The notes beneath the pieces are model-generated. The model had not been told where the DNA came from. It saw only the letters and a program-made list of their open reading frames with translations, and searched no databases. Below are positions 1 to 8,906 of a stretch of 34,661 nt of DNA, piece by piece; the stretch's first letter is position 1, and every line of letters starts with the position of its first letter. Origin of the DNA: Segetibacter koreensis DSM 18137 (GTDB lineage Bacteria; Bacteroidota; Bacteroidia; Chitinophagales; Chitinophagaceae); contig NZ_KB893334.1 of the NCBI RefSeq assembly GCF_000374045.1, positions 17,528 to 52,188 on the forward strand, read 5' to 3'. Made by a program: the position numbers and the translations under genes.

Positions 1-192
1 ATGGGAACTAAAAAAGCTCAGGTTGCTATTGCGCATAAAATACTAATTGCCTGTTGGCATATTTTAAAATATAAAGTCGTTTATAAAGACCTTGGCGAAC
101 CTTACTTAACTAAAGACAAACAAGAAAAAGCGACCAGGCACTATATTAAAAAATTGAAACAATTAGGGTATGAAGTACAACTGGCATCATAA
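1..192 (+). CDS. IS110-family transposase, C-terminal end (partial)
   Basis: The 63 residues match the extreme C-terminus of IS110/IS116/IS902-type transposases. The stretch GTKKAQVAIAHKIL, then a 'YKDLGEPYL' segment, then 'KKLKQLGYEV' just before the stop, is the usual tail of these DEDD-type site-specific transposases. The ATG at base 1 is almost certainly internal: the family is about 300-400 aa and the catalytic part would lie left of the window. Whether the element is intact cannot be judged. A REP-like string (GAAGCAATCCCGTCA) occurs about 20 nt after the stop, and IS110 elements are known to prefer REP targets, but the element end cannot be placed from one side. Confidence 0.8.
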   Translation: MGTKKAQVAIAHKILIACWHILKYKVVYKDLGEPYLTKDKQEKATRHYIKKLKQLGYEVQLAS

Positions 193-772
193 GTACAAGG
201 CCGATTCTTATTGGTGAAGCAATCCCGTCAGTGAAATTGATTTTGCCTGCTTATAAGCACTTAACATTGTACAGCTATAGTACGGGGAAGAAAATTTTTA
301 ATCTTTAGCAGGCGCACTTATGATGCTTTATTAGTCAAACTACAACCCTTACCCTTTTGCTTAACATCAACCATAACTGAGGTGGGCTGGTGAAGAAAAA
401 GTATTTGCATAACCTATTAAGAATTTTCGGAAGAAAAGAAAAAAAATCTTCCATTTTTTCAGCAAATAAAAATTTTAGTCATGGAATATGTGCGTATTGG
501 TACCGGTATTTGCTACAAAAAGGTCTCCATAAATTATAACTGTTACAATTAGCTATGGCGAGTGTATATGCATATCAAATCCAACAACTTTTGTTAAGTA
601 TATATCATAATGGGAAAGCTTAAGATATCACCTGCAACAGCCAAATGCATGGTTAAGCTGAGAAAACTATCGAAAGTGACACTTACTAAACTCTGAATGA
701 CTACATTTACTTTTATTTATTCTGTAGCTTTAGTCACCAAACTAAAAAACAACACATATAAATTTTACACCT
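193..772. other. Intergenic, no gene seen (IS110 downstream flank)
   Basis: No reading frame here looks coding on either strand. The first part may still belong to the non-coding end of the IS110 element. A REP-like string lies near 211-225. The rest is AT-rich with no clear hairpin, tRNA or promoter that I can support. Confidence 0.4.
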
Positions 773-1237
773 TTGTTGCTCGTAATAATATTTATCGCGT
801 GTAAAAATGATAAGGCAAAGGAACATAATACTAATACGCAAACAAACGGTCCCATTATTTACGACGATCCTTCGAGTCATTCATCTAATAGTTATAAACA
901 CGGTTCTTCAGAGGATTTTGAGGATGAAGAGGTTGAAGATGAAGAGTTGGTGGAAGATGATATAGATAATAGTAGTGACAATTTAGCAATAAAGAAAGGT
1001 AAATTGAAGGAGGATACTTACTCAGCCACTGTCGAGTATACTAATCCAAAAACAGGCTATTCTAATACCTATACTTTAGACGTAGATATAGAAGACAACG
1101 AAGTAACAGTTATACATTTCCCTAATGATGGTTACCTAGATGAGGATCACATAACTCCTGCTGAGCTTGATGAAGATGGTCATGTTGAAATTGAAGGAGA
1201 AGATGGGAAAACTTACGATATACAAATAGATTTATAG
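773..1237 (+). CDS. Small acidic lipoprotein-like hypothetical protein
   Basis: A 154-aa protein with a short hydrophobic N-terminus ending in 'FIAC', which looks like a lipobox (Cys near residue 10), followed by a polar linker and a very acidic stretch rich in Glu/Asp (about residues 45-66). The C-terminal 80 residues look like a folded domain: 'ATVEYTNPKTGYSNTYTL', 'VTVIHFPNDGYLDEDHI', 'GHVEIEGEDGKTYDIQI'. I recall similar small secreted Bacteroidota proteins but cannot name a family. The only available start is TTG at 773 (a stop lies in frame at 743-745), so the N-terminus may be damaged or misassigned. It stands alone, with no obvious operon partner. Confidence 0.55.
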   Translation: MLLVIIFIACKNDKAKEHNTNTQTNGPIIYDDPSSHSSNSYKHGSSEDFEDEEVEDEELVEDDIDNSSDNLAIKKGKLKEDTYSATVEYTNPKTGYSNTYTLDVDIEDNEVTVIHFPNDGYLDEDHITPAELDEDGHVEIEGEDGKTYDIQIDL

Positions 1238-1287
1238 GTTCTTTTCACTAACGAAAGGTGGTCTCATAAGGAATTCCTAAATTAGAT

Positions 1288-1671
1288 TTAAAAGAGGGTG
1301 ATTGAAATTTGGTGTAGCATAAATGTTTGAAGCTTTTTGACGCTAACTAACAAAATAACTTTTGCAAAAATCTTGTTTAATATAATTGCAATCACAAACC
1401 CAGCAATTAAAACTGCGATAATACTCGTAAATGGGAAAGTAGTCGAAAAGATATTTACAGGAAAAAACAGTTCTACTAGGTTATAAAATCGGTAAGAATA
1501 TAAAATATGAAAATTTATACTTGCCGTGACACTATTATTTGTATCAATAATAGACTGTAATTGTCTCAACTCCAATTCTTCTTTCTCTATTTTCCTGATT
1601 TCCTCATCCTTAATTTGTTTTAAATGGTAAAAATAAGCCTTTCCCTTAAATTCCTGGGTAGGTTATAAATA
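1288..1671 (-). CDS. Hypothetical membrane protein, possibly a 3' fragment
   Basis: The open frame runs from a stop near 1672 to 1288 without a good ATG. It begins with a charged, coiled-coil-like helix rich in Lys/Glu ('KDEEIRKIEKEELELRQL'), followed by one or two hydrophobic segments (the clearest is 'SIIAVLIAGFVIAIIL'). The only start codon in the first part is TTG at 1573-1575, which would cut off the helix. This looks like the C-terminal part of a longer protein whose 5' end is lost, or a small membrane protein with an unusual start. No family recognised. Confidence 0.3.
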
Positions 1672-1695
1672 AAACTTGTACCCTTAGACGAAATA

Positions 1696-1914
1696 CTATA
1701 AAACTTTTTTAAAAACTAGTAAGGGTTCTGTGGTCTCCGAATTGGAATACTCGTCTCGGTATAAATGAAGCAGTATGCGATGATGTTCAATAGGATAGTC
1801 AATGCCGTTATGATTGGCAATGTCAGCCATTTCAGTATCGCTAACACTTCTTCCGTAATTTTCAAAAAGAGTATTAAATGCAAAATTTAAGTAAGTTTCA
1901 TCCATTAGCCACAA
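1696..1914 (-). CDS. Small hypothetical protein
   Basis: A 72-aa frame from a TTG codon, or 69 aa from the following ATG (LMDETYLNF). Composition is protein-like, with aromatic and acidic residues ('RILLHLYRDEYSNSE'), but no family is recognised and there is no clear ribosome-binding site or operon partner. The frame stays open further upstream without a start, so it may be a fragment like its neighbours in this decayed stretch. Confidence 0.25.
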   Translation of the reverse strand: MWLMDETYLNFAFNTLFENYGRSVSDTEMADIANHNGIDYPIEHHRILLHLYRDEYSNSETTEPLLVFKKVL

Positions 1915-2028
1915 TAGCCCATTTACTTGTTTTCTCGAAACTGGGAAACTTATTTCCGCAAAGGCTTAAAACGACAAGAGCCCCCTTCGAGGCTTACTGT
2001 GCCTTGTTTTTGCGCTTAATATAATTTA

Positions 2029-2886
2029 TTACGGTTTATCTTCTGACGTCACCTCGGTCTCGATTTCTCTACCGTCGCTCGTTTTAATTATAGTCGGGTG
2101 TTCTGGGTCAAATACATCTTGTATGACGGTAACAGAATCGTCCGAGCCAGAAGCATTCTTCATCGAGTCAACTCTTCGCTGCCATTCAATCGAGTCAACT
2201 CTTCGCTGCCAATCTTGGACCTGAGCATCGGCTTGCTTAGCAAATTTTTCAGGATTGTTAATGGCGTCGTCCAGAGCCTTGCCGACGCTGGAGTAGCCGG
2301 CAATGTTCTGTTCGTGGTCGGTCTCAGTTCCTCTGAGCTCGGCAACAAATTCTGGTTCTTCAATGGCACCTTCGTCGGTTATCGACTTTTCGTTGTAGAT
2401 CGTCCCTGAGAACCTAAAGACATCGCCCGGTTTCAACGTTCTGGCCTGGTCCTCGGGTACGTTGTCTACCTCTACCGTGATCTTGTTGCCATAGTTCTGG
2501 TTCTGTAGCTCCGGCGGCATGGCATTGTAGGGAAACATCGTGACGACTACGAAAGGCTTATCGTAATGGGCGTTGATCTCTTTTACCGACCCGAGCCAGT
2601 TGTCCATCGACCTCTTCTCGTTAAGATAAGCAAGTGCCTTCGTCCTGATTTCTTCCTTCACGATTTCATTGCCACTAGCTGCGGCGTAATCTTTCTGGAA
2701 CTGGTGAATCGTTTTCAAGAATACCAATTGGTCTGCTGGCCTCGGATCGACAGCTGCAGCCTTTTTCTCAGCGGCGAGTTCTGCGTCGGACTTGCCGAAG
2801 ACCCAGGACCCAATAAGGACTACGATACACAGCGCAGCTACGCTGAAGAAAACTTTTTTTCTCATGGTCATGTCTTTGACTCTCAT
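2029..2886 (-). CDS. Hypothetical exported/membrane-anchored protein with internal 9-aa duplication
   Basis: 285 aa, with an N-terminal hydrophobic segment ('VFFSVAALCIVVLIGSWVFG') that acts as signal peptide or anchor, so the bulk is probably periplasmic or extracytoplasmic. An acidic central part includes 'NKITVEVDNVPEDQARTLKPGDVFRFSGTIY', which reads like a small beta-barrel (OB-like) segment; this is inference. Near the C-terminus WQRRVDS occurs twice as an exact 9-residue tandem step, encoded by a 27-nt duplication (2164-2217). Starts at 2886, 2868 and 2862 are possible; the innermost (MRKKVFF) gives the most typical signal peptide. Base composition is visibly more GC-rich than both flanks, which suggests transfer from another genome. 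Function unknown. Confidence 0.65.
   Translation of the reverse strand: MRVKDMTMRKKVFFSVAALCIVVLIGSWVFGKSDAELAAEKKAAAVDPRPADQLVFLKTIHQFQKDYAAASGNEIVKEEIRTKALAYLNEKRSMDNWLGSVKEINAHYDKPFVVVTMFPYNAMPPELQNQNYGNKITVEVDNVPEDQARTLKPGDVFRFSGTIYNEKSITDEGAIEEPEFVAELRGTETDHEQNIAGYSSVGKALDDAINNPEKFAKQADAQVQDWQRRVDSIEWQRRVDSMKNASGSDDSVTVIQDVFDPEHPTIIKTSDGREIETEVTSEDKP
2164..2217 (-). repeat. 27-nt tandem duplication inside the hypothetical gene
   Basis: The 20-mer CGAGTCAACTCTTCGCTGCC occurs at 2164 and again at 2191, a 27-nt period with the last seven bases diverged. It keeps the reading frame and doubles the peptide WQRRVDS. Confidence 0.85.
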
Positions 2887-3009
2887 TAAGGGTGTTTTGT
2901 TTTAGGTTTAAAGATTTAAGATATGTACATTCTTTCTATTTGAGTCCTGTAAAGAAAGTATTGCCAAGTGAATAGCTGCATGTGCAGTCCATTAAAATTA
3001 TTTAATGGG

Positions 3010-3478
3010 TTAAGTAGAAATGAGATTTGAAATATCCATATCTTTTACATAAGGGGCCAGCGGATTAGTACTACTGAAATATTTTAGTATGGCAAATTCT
3101 AATGTATCACTATAAAAGACGATTTCAACATAAAAAGAATGCACCTGACCTATACGAGGATAAGTTATAATTGTATCTCTTGCAGGTAAATCCAAAAGGA
3201 ATGATGAAGATGAAATAACAAAGGCATCTGCTGAGCGGTTGATAATTTTTAGCACCCCGTTTTCTTCCAAACGAGCAGATCCATATGTAACAAAACCGGG
3301 AACAAGGAAATAATTTGTGGTTGGATACCTGATTAACTCCTTGATAGAAATCGGTCGTATATAGACGTACAATTGCACCAGAAATGGGTCTTTGCGTTTC
3401 ATCTGTCACAGAAATTTGCAAGCTCGCATTTTCCCTGACTGAACGTTTTCTACATGCAACGATGCATATGCTAATCAC
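3010..3478 (-). pseudogene. Frameshifted lipoprotein gene
   Basis: Two overlapping minus-strand frames make one protein if a frameshift near 3320-3350 is corrected. The 5' part begins 'MISICIVACRKRS' (short lipoprotein-like signal with Cys), then 'LQISVTDETQRPISGAIVRLY', the start of a carboxypeptidase-regulatory-like/Big beta-sandwich unit. The 3' part continues in another frame ('YFLVPGFVTYGSARLEENGVLKI' onward) and stays open to 3010. An upstream ATG frame (NFEIVLWHFYE) ends in a stop directly before this start, so the 5' end may be broken as well. Most likely a dead or sequencing-frameshifted exported protein. Function unknown. Confidence 0.5.
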
Positions 3479-3609
3479 TCATAAAAATGCCAAAGAACAA
3501 TTTCGAAATTCATTTTATTGTTTTTGCTCGATTCGTTTCTAATAATATATTTCGCACATCAATAATATACTGCTGCGCCTTAAATTTAGCCAATATTCCA
3601 TCAGTCCGA

Positions 3610-3902
3610 TTATCCTAGCGAGGAAACCATACTTCCGATTATATAAATCTTTCCTGCTGTCTGATGATAATAACGATATTTTGCCCGTATTATCGGCCAG
3701 AACTGAAGTGGAGCAGGAAACAAAGCAAAAAAGCCAAAGCTAAGGTGAACAATGAGCCATCCTATTTCAGCAATTCTTCTCGGTTCAAGTGTTTCGTCCT
3801 ACTTTCGAAAATAAGGGGTCACAAAAGTCACAAAAAAATAAGCGCAAACAATATAAATCGCTGTCCACAACGAAGTTCTAATTGCTTTTGTTGTCAGGCA
3901 TT
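3610..3902 (-). pseudogene. Remnant of a DUF2306-like membrane protein
   Basis: The minus strand between 3902 and 3610 reads in one frame, with one internal stop, as a membrane protein: 'SLWTAIYIVCAYFFVTFVTPYF', a stop, then 'IGWLIVHLSFGFFALFPAPL', 'QFWPIIRAKYRYYHQTAGKI' and 'YIIGSMVSSLG', then a stop. The pattern of a membrane helix ending in a Phe/Pro-rich turn, followed by an Arg/Lys-His-x3-Gly segment and another helix, is that of DUF2306 proteins. Both ends are missing, so this is a relic. The + strand frame over the same bases has no protein-like features. Confidence 0.5.
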
Positions 3903-4003
3903 TCTAAAATTTAATTGTCGCAAAATAATTATCGCGAACGGGCAGAGCTTTGCCGTGTTTTGTTTACGCCAAAGCACAGCGGGCAAGACTGATTCATGTG
4001 CCA

Positions 4004-5479
4004 CTACTGCTTCTGATAGTGGACAATATTCTTCGTGATTATTTTCCCCTGAACCGTTTTTGAAGCAACTATCTGATCCGGCATCTTTGACTTTTCCACC
4101 CAGTCAACAATCAGAGTAACCCAATCAACGTTGTCACATCCCCGACCGCCTCCGCAATGCAAGACTCCCGGTAGGAGAAACAGTCTTGCATACGACCCTG
4201 CGTCCTTGTCGCCTTTCAATATTCCTTCATAATGTTTGATGGTTGCATATGCGGACAGAGCTGGATCATTCCACCCGTGGAAGAAGATAATCTTCCCATT
4301 GCGTTTTTTGAACGCACTATAGTCAGTATTAGTGGCATCTAAATAAGATGAAGCATATGCCGTCTGCGAAGCAAAATTCTTGAAGTCATACTTCGAATAA
4401 TCCCATGTGGAATCATTGAAGACCAGATATTTGAAAACATTAGTTGAAAACATATAATGTAAACTCGGACCATTTGGTATTTCCGAACCTGTTCCCGTAA
4501 TCCACGTATCCCACGAGCCCATTTCAGCTTCCGAGCCAAATGGGAAGCCGGGATAAATTTCTTTTCCCTCTACGACCAAAGGATTGTAAACCGCCTTAAT
4601 CGCAGCCAGTTGTTGGTCCGTAAAACATCCCCTTCCTGCTTGCCCAGCGGGGCATACTGGCAATTTTGAAAAATTGAACTTGCATTTGCGAGGGTCGTTA
4701 ATAATACTGTCTGCAGAGCCGTCGAGTTGGTCACATTGCTTTAGCACCTCGTTTTGCAAAAGTTTGAGGTTATCATTTGTAATTAGCGGCTTCAGGTCAT
4801 TTGGATTTGGATAATTGTTTTTAGTGTCTTCCAGAAATTTTGCTGCAAAAGCAGGCCAATCGAATGCTGGAGCCCCGGCAACGACCCCATCGAAATCTTC
4901 TGGGTAAGATTGAGCCTCAACCATAGCTTGTCCGCCGCCCCGGGAACAACCGACAAAGTATGATCTAGCTGGTGCAACACAATAAAACTGTTGCATGACC
5001 AGTTTCGATACCACAGCGGTACGGTGTATGGCAAGCCTTCCGAAATTCAATTGACGTTCCATGTTATTGTAAGCCCATTTTGCGTCCTCGCCTCCTTCGT
5101 GTCCTGCATCAGTGCCTGCGGTTACAAAGCCCTCGTTCACCTTGTCCCGGAATGAGTTTTGGATGCTACCCACAAAACCACCTCCTCCTGACATGAGGAA
5201 CCGACCGTTACTTTCCTTTGGTAACAAGAGCTCAAAATTTATTTCCTTGCTTATCCTGCCCAGCACACGACAGAAAGGTTTCTTTATTATGACAGTTGGA
5301 TTCCACGGTTCATTCGGCGTTTTGATCGTGTCCGAAGCTTTAACTTCAGCAAGCAAAATAGTCACGTCCGGAAGCTGGAGGTTCTTTAGCTCCTCGCACG
5401 GCTTACAAAATTTTACGTTTTGTGCTGAAGCAGCGCTGATAAAAAACATGAGCGCAAAAAAGTTACTGGCATTTCTCAT
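4004..5479 (-). CDS. Tannase/feruloyl esterase family hydrolase, secreted
   Basis: 491 aa with an N-terminal signal peptide (cleavage probably after 'ISAASA'). The fold is alpha/beta hydrolase of the tannase/feruloyl esterase family: oxyanion region 'FLMSGGGGFVGS' (about 95-105), 'TAGTDAGHEG', the nucleophile elbow GCSRGGGQ with Ser179, 'GVVAGAPA', 'IIFFHGWNDPALS' carrying the acid residue region, and the catalytic-His motif 'LHCGGGRGCDNVDW' near the C-terminus. Cysteines flanking Ser and His fit the disulfide that links them in this family. It would cleave ester bonds of plant phenolics outside the cytoplasm. Compared with relatives, the C-terminal 'RPLCPYP'-type tail is absent: the protein stops at 'NIVHYQKQ'. 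It stands alone between decayed sequences. Confidence 0.85.
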   Translation of the reverse strand: MRNASNFFALMFFISAASAQNVKFCKPCEELKNLQLPDVTILLAEVKASDTIKTPNEPWNPTVIIKKPFCRVLGRISKEINFELLLPKESNGRFLMSGGGGFVGSIQNSFRDKVNEGFVTAGTDAGHEGGEDAKWAYNNMERQLNFGRLAIHRTAVVSKLVMQQFYCVAPARSYFVGCSRGGGQAMVEAQSYPEDFDGVVAGAPAFDWPAFAAKFLEDTKNNYPNPNDLKPLITNDNLKLLQNEVLKQCDQLDGSADSIINDPRKCKFNFSKLPVCPAGQAGRGCFTDQQLAAIKAVYNPLVVEGKEIYPGFPFGSEAEMGSWDTWITGTGSEIPNGPSLHYMFSTNVFKYLVFNDSTWDYSKYDFKNFASQTAYASSYLDATNTDYSAFKKRNGKIIFFHGWNDPALSAYATIKHYEGILKGDKDAGSYARLFLLPGVLHCGGGRGCDNVDWVTLIVDWVEKSKMPDQIVASKTVQGKIITKNIVHYQKQ

Positions 5480-6369
5480 ACGAAGATTTCTTTTGGTGAT
5501 CTAAGATTGTTGTGTCGTCAAGTAGTAAACTGCCAGTGTACAGTAGCCGAAGACCTTTGCAACGGTTGATATCTGCCTAACATGGTATGCGACACTTAAA
5601 AAGCCCGGTTTTCAAATTAAGCAATTTTCATCGGTTTGATTATTATCATACTGGATTTGAATATTGAGTCGTAATTATGCAAACCGTGATGAAATATACT
5701 TTTAATATTTCTACTTTCAAAGCATTCTGATTCCAAATATTCTTTTGTCCTGCTGGGGCCTCATTTCATGGGTTACGAGCGGTGGTTACACTGTTTCATC
5801 GGTTTTTTACAGAGCTTTGCCATTTATGTAGGGCTTCCGCTGACGAGTTGAGATATTACTTTCGTACAAAAACATTGACGTGAGTAGTCTTGGACTGATA
5901 ATTAAGGTAATTGACGAAGCCTGTACACGTCTTACTGCCAATCCAACATAATTTACTCCATACTCTTAATAAGGAGGCTAATTGTCATGTTAACCCGGTA
6001 GCCCGTGGTTTTTTCTGTGCTTTTTGCGAACAGTGCTCAGCGGCTCCAAAGCCGATACCGTCTGGTGGGCATTCAAGACGTCTAAGTATGGTCGGTATTA
6101 AAACGCTTCGTTCAAGTCCATTACGAAGCCGAGCCCTCTTAAACATTTCTTCCACCTGATAAAGAGACTTTAATCTGCCATACCACACCAGCTTACATAC
6201 TTTATGATCTATAATAAAAATATAGGTTGTTAATAGCTGCCACCGGGGTAAAGAGAGAGGTTTTTTACCCAATTTTATGAGGGCCCCTCCCTGCTACTTA
6301 CCAACGGTGAGGCCGTCCTTCTCGATTGGCGGTTCGTGTTTCTCCAACGAAAACCAGAAATAATAGCAA
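5480..6369. other. Intergenic region with repeat copy A; no supported gene
   Basis: Apart from the direct-repeat copy at 5676-5765, no convincing gene is seen. Two opposite 80-95-codon frames around 5911-6272 overlap each other and have no recognisable motif. The stretch is probably decayed sequence. Confidence 0.4.
5676..5765 (+). repeat. Direct repeat, copy A
   Basis: About 85-90 nt shared with 8266-8355 in the same orientation. The core at 5694-5728 (35 nt starting ATATACTTTTAATATTTC) is identical in both copies; outside the core the match continues with differences (for example 'TTATGCAAACCGTGATGA' here against 'TTGCGCAAAGCGTGATGA'). The two copies enclose the hydrolase and AraC genes. 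Confidence 0.8.
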
Positions 6370-7143
6370 TTAGTAAATCTCGACTAATATATCTACCAAT
6401 TTTTCCGGCATTGAAAAAAATGGCGAATGGCTACTGGAAAGTCTGTAAACTTTTTCACAACGAACATTGGATACGATACTGCTTTTATCTAAATCTTTCG
6501 CTTGGGTACAAAGTATGTAATACTTTTTGATAATGCCATAACGATTGTCCGTTACATGTACCGGAGTGGCAATAGTTGAGACAGATTGCCATGAAAGATG
6601 AGCTTTAGCGAATGATATGTCTTCCGGTAAACAATCATGATAAAAAAATTGTTCAACATGTTCTGTATTCCATTTGCCGGATTTTTTGTCTTCTGAAAAA
6701 ATAAGCAACTCAGGCTCGGGACCATCAGATTTTGAGTCGGATAATACCTTATAGCTTTCTCGTATTTTTCCTGCCAAAGAAAATACGGACTCGCCATTTT
6801 GAGGCAAGAAAGCATCCAGGTATATTAACTTGTCAATCTTTTCCGGACCTAAAAGTTCGGCTGACTGTGAAATAACAACGCCTCCGCTTGAATGTCCTAC
6901 CAAAGCTACTTTTCCTTCTGTAGCATTTGCTACATCTGCTACTTTTTTCGCATCATCGCCAAGCGTAATATTTTCAAGTTGTGTCGTGTCACCTCCACGG
7001 CTTGGTAAATCAAGGGCTATCACTTCATATCCTTTAGCTTCTAAAAGTGGAACTAATTTTTTCCAACACCATGCACCATGAGCAGCGCCATGCACTAAAA
7101 TGTATGTTTTTTTTGATGAGTGCGAAAAAGTATTGGTTGCCAT
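6370..7143 (-). CDS. Alpha/beta fold hydrolase (EstC / hydroxynitrile-lyase-like esterase family)
   Basis: 257 aa, cytoplasmic (no signal peptide). The N-terminal 'YILVHGAAHGAWCW' oxyanion motif, 'VIALDLPSRGGD', the nucleophile elbow GHSSGG with Ser85, 'LIYLDAFLP' and the C-terminal 'SSHSPFFSMP' with the catalytic His at about 239 are the signature of the methyl-esterase/hydroxynitrile-lyase branch. The acid residue would lie near 'KDLDKS' (about 210). Substrate cannot be told from the sequence. It sits 117 nt downstream of, and on the same strand as, an AraC-type regulator, and the two may form a unit, which the surrounding direct repeat supports. Confidence 0.85.
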   Translation of the reverse strand: MATNTFSHSSKKTYILVHGAAHGAWCWKKLVPLLEAKGYEVIALDLPSRGGDTTQLENITLGDDAKKVADVANATEGKVALVGHSSGGVVISQSAELLGPEKIDKLIYLDAFLPQNGESVFSLAGKIRESYKVLSDSKSDGPEPELLIFSEDKKSGKWNTEHVEQFFYHDCLPEDISFAKAHLSWQSVSTIATPVHVTDNRYGIIKKYYILCTQAKDLDKSSIVSNVRCEKVYRLSSSHSPFFSMPEKLVDILVEIY

Positions 7144-7260
7144 AAATAAGAATATTATTATCGAAAGGAAAATACGTTAGATAGCAATAAATTGTATTGC
7201 CAAAATTGAGAAGCATTCGGTGCTAAGAAGTGGTAAAAAAAGGACTTTTTACAATAAAAG

Positions 7261-8121
7261 TTACGTTAACCTCATGCGACTGCGATAAAGTTCATCAGTA
7301 AGCCCAAGTTTGTTTTCGGGTGATTTTTTTTCAAGTAAATGAAATTCATTTGGAGTTAATCCCGTAAAATCTTTATAATCTTTTACCAGGTGCTGGTAAT
7401 CAAAATAGTCACATTCAATGGCTATTCTCAACCAATCCCAACCTGGATAGGCGTTCTTTGTATTATAGGCTTTAGTAAACCGTATGATTCTTGCGTATGT
7501 TTTAGGATTAACGCCAACTCTTTCGTTAAATTTCCTTTTAAACTGTTTTGTGCAAAGGCAGGATTCTTTCGCTAACCAGTCAAGAGAAATGTTACCATTC
7601 CGTTGCATCATCAACTTAGTTATTGAATCTAACAGATGAACATCTTTTCTCACATTGCTAACTAAGGTGCCTACAAACCTATCAGCTATCAAAAGCATCT
7701 CACTGTAACTTTTGGCATGTTGTAATTGTTCGTGAATAAACCCGATATTTTTTGGGAAAACATTTTCTGAATCAAAATATTGATTAGTCAATTCAAAAGA
7801 AGGAATGCCGGTTAGCTGGAATAAAGCCGTAGGTTGAAAAACGATTTGAAAATTTAAGAAAACCCCTGGAAAAAAATAGCGCTTGTTAATGAAAGTTTGT
7901 TGTCCAAATAATACAATAGGTAAATCAAGATTTTTTCTACCGCAGTTTATAAATTCAATCTCTATACTACCTTTTAAAATAAAATAAATACATTCTTCCG
8001 GTTTTGGTGGGTAAGCTTTTAGTGGAATTTCGGTTGTTTTATCAAATTCAAAATGACAGATCCGGTAACATTGTATAAACTCCCTTAATGCAGGGTTAGG
8101 TAAAAAATCTTTTAGAATCAT
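7261..8121 (-). CDS. AraC-family transcriptional regulator
   Basis: 286 aa. The N-terminal ~150 residues ('NPALREFIQCYRICHFEF...') are the sensor domain commonly found in Bacteroidota AraC proteins (DUF6597-like cupin region). The C-terminal ~100 residues carry two helix-turn-helix motifs: 'ISLDWLAKESCLCTKQFKRKFNERVGVNPKTYARIIRF' split over the first, and 'LRIAIECDYFDYQHLVKDYKDFTGLTPNEF' for the second. It probably controls the adjacent hydrolase gene, which lies downstream on the same strand. No operator could be identified. Confidence 0.88.
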   Translation of the reverse strand: MILKDFLPNPALREFIQCYRICHFEFDKTTEIPLKAYPPKPEECIYFILKGSIEIEFINCGRKNLDLPIVLFGQQTFINKRYFFPGVFLNFQIVFQPTALFQLTGIPSFELTNQYFDSENVFPKNIGFIHEQLQHAKSYSEMLLIADRFVGTLVSNVRKDVHLLDSITKLMMQRNGNISLDWLAKESCLCTKQFKRKFNERVGVNPKTYARIIRFTKAYNTKNAYPGWDWLRIAIECDYFDYQHLVKDYKDFTGLTPNEFHLLEKKSPENKLGLTDELYRSRMRLT

Positions 8122-8493
8122 TTATCAGATTTTAAGTTTGGCAAGGTTGCAGAAACAACCCTCCCGAAATTTATCTAACATGACCGCCAACGCTCTTGTC
8201 GCCGCAACCCCAACCTAAGAAGCTACTGCGTAATCAATCTCCTCATTTTGGCTTTTTCCAATTGTAGTTGCGCAAAGCGTGATGAATATACTTTTAATAT
8301 TTCTACTTTCAAAGCATTCTATCCCGGAATATTGTTTTGTCCTGCCGAGATCCCATCTCATAGCTTGAGACAAGGTATCGGGCGCTAATGAGAGTAGTCA
8401 CTAAATGCTTCTAACGAAGGCATCTACTTTTTTACAGCACACTTACAGCCAGCCCTCATTGGTTATGACCTTGTTGGCCTATCTACAGATAAT
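8122..8493. other. Intergenic region with repeat copy B; no gene seen
   Basis: The stretch contains the second copy of the direct repeat (8266-8355). On the minus strand short open pieces can be read through the repeat, but they contain stops and match nothing I recognise. Confidence 0.4.
8266..8355 (+). repeat. Direct repeat, copy B
   Basis: Same orientation as copy A at 5676-5765. The identical 35-nt core is at 8286-8320. Flanking bases match imperfectly on both sides, including the run TTTTGTCCTGC. Confidence 0.8.
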
Positions 8494-8838
8494 TTACTTT
8501 GGTGGGTACTTTAACCGGAGCTTACACCACTTGCTGATGCGTTTGCCGTCCTCCTGAATGGTAGTGCTGACAATGTGAATGTGAGGGTGACCAGCATCAA
8601 GGTGCTGATAAACCAGGTAAGGCTGCTTAGCAAAACCGATCCTACTCATATACTCCGCAGCTATCGTAGAAAGCACCTCCTTACTCAATTTCTCGCGGGG
8701 ATCGAAATTTAGAGATACATGAATAGTTTTTGTTATTGCCCTGTCGTTTAGGATATTGAGGTTTTCAAAGCCCGCCAATTTTTGATAAAAATTCATAGTG
8801 TTTGCGTCTTGTAAATAATTTGCAGCCAGATCAGATAA
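8494..8838 (-). pseudogene. MobB-type relaxase fragment
   Basis: The minus strand encodes an internal piece of a Bacteroidota MobB-like relaxase (nicking enzyme for plasmid or transposon mobilisation): 'TIHVSLNFDPREKLS', 'IAAEYMSRIGF' and the catalytic histidine motif 'HLDAGHPHIHIVST' followed by 'DGKRIS'. In frame, sequence continues upstream of the ATG to a stop near 8839. The N-terminal catalytic tyrosine region and everything after the HxH motif (normally another 150 or more residues) are missing, so it cannot be functional. It marks a former mobilisable element at the left edge of the defence island. Confidence 0.75.
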
Positions 8839-8906
8839 TAATCCTCATGGTTTTTTAATAGAAAAATGGACAACCCTTCAAAACAAGGATATCAACATTA
8901 AAGAGT

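Noticed and set aside
2098-2889. Two + strand frames of 103 and 107 codons
   Set aside because: They lie opposite the GC-rich 285-aa gene, whose signal peptide and continuous frame are far more convincing.
3664-4038. A 124-codon + strand frame
   Set aside because: It overlaps the DUF2306-like remnant and the end of the tannase gene on the other strand, has skewed composition (many Ser, Lys, Cys) and no motif.
5911-6272. Two opposing 82- and 95-codon frames
   Set aside because: They overlap on opposite strands, neither has a recognisable domain, and other frames are equally open; treated as decayed intergenic sequence.
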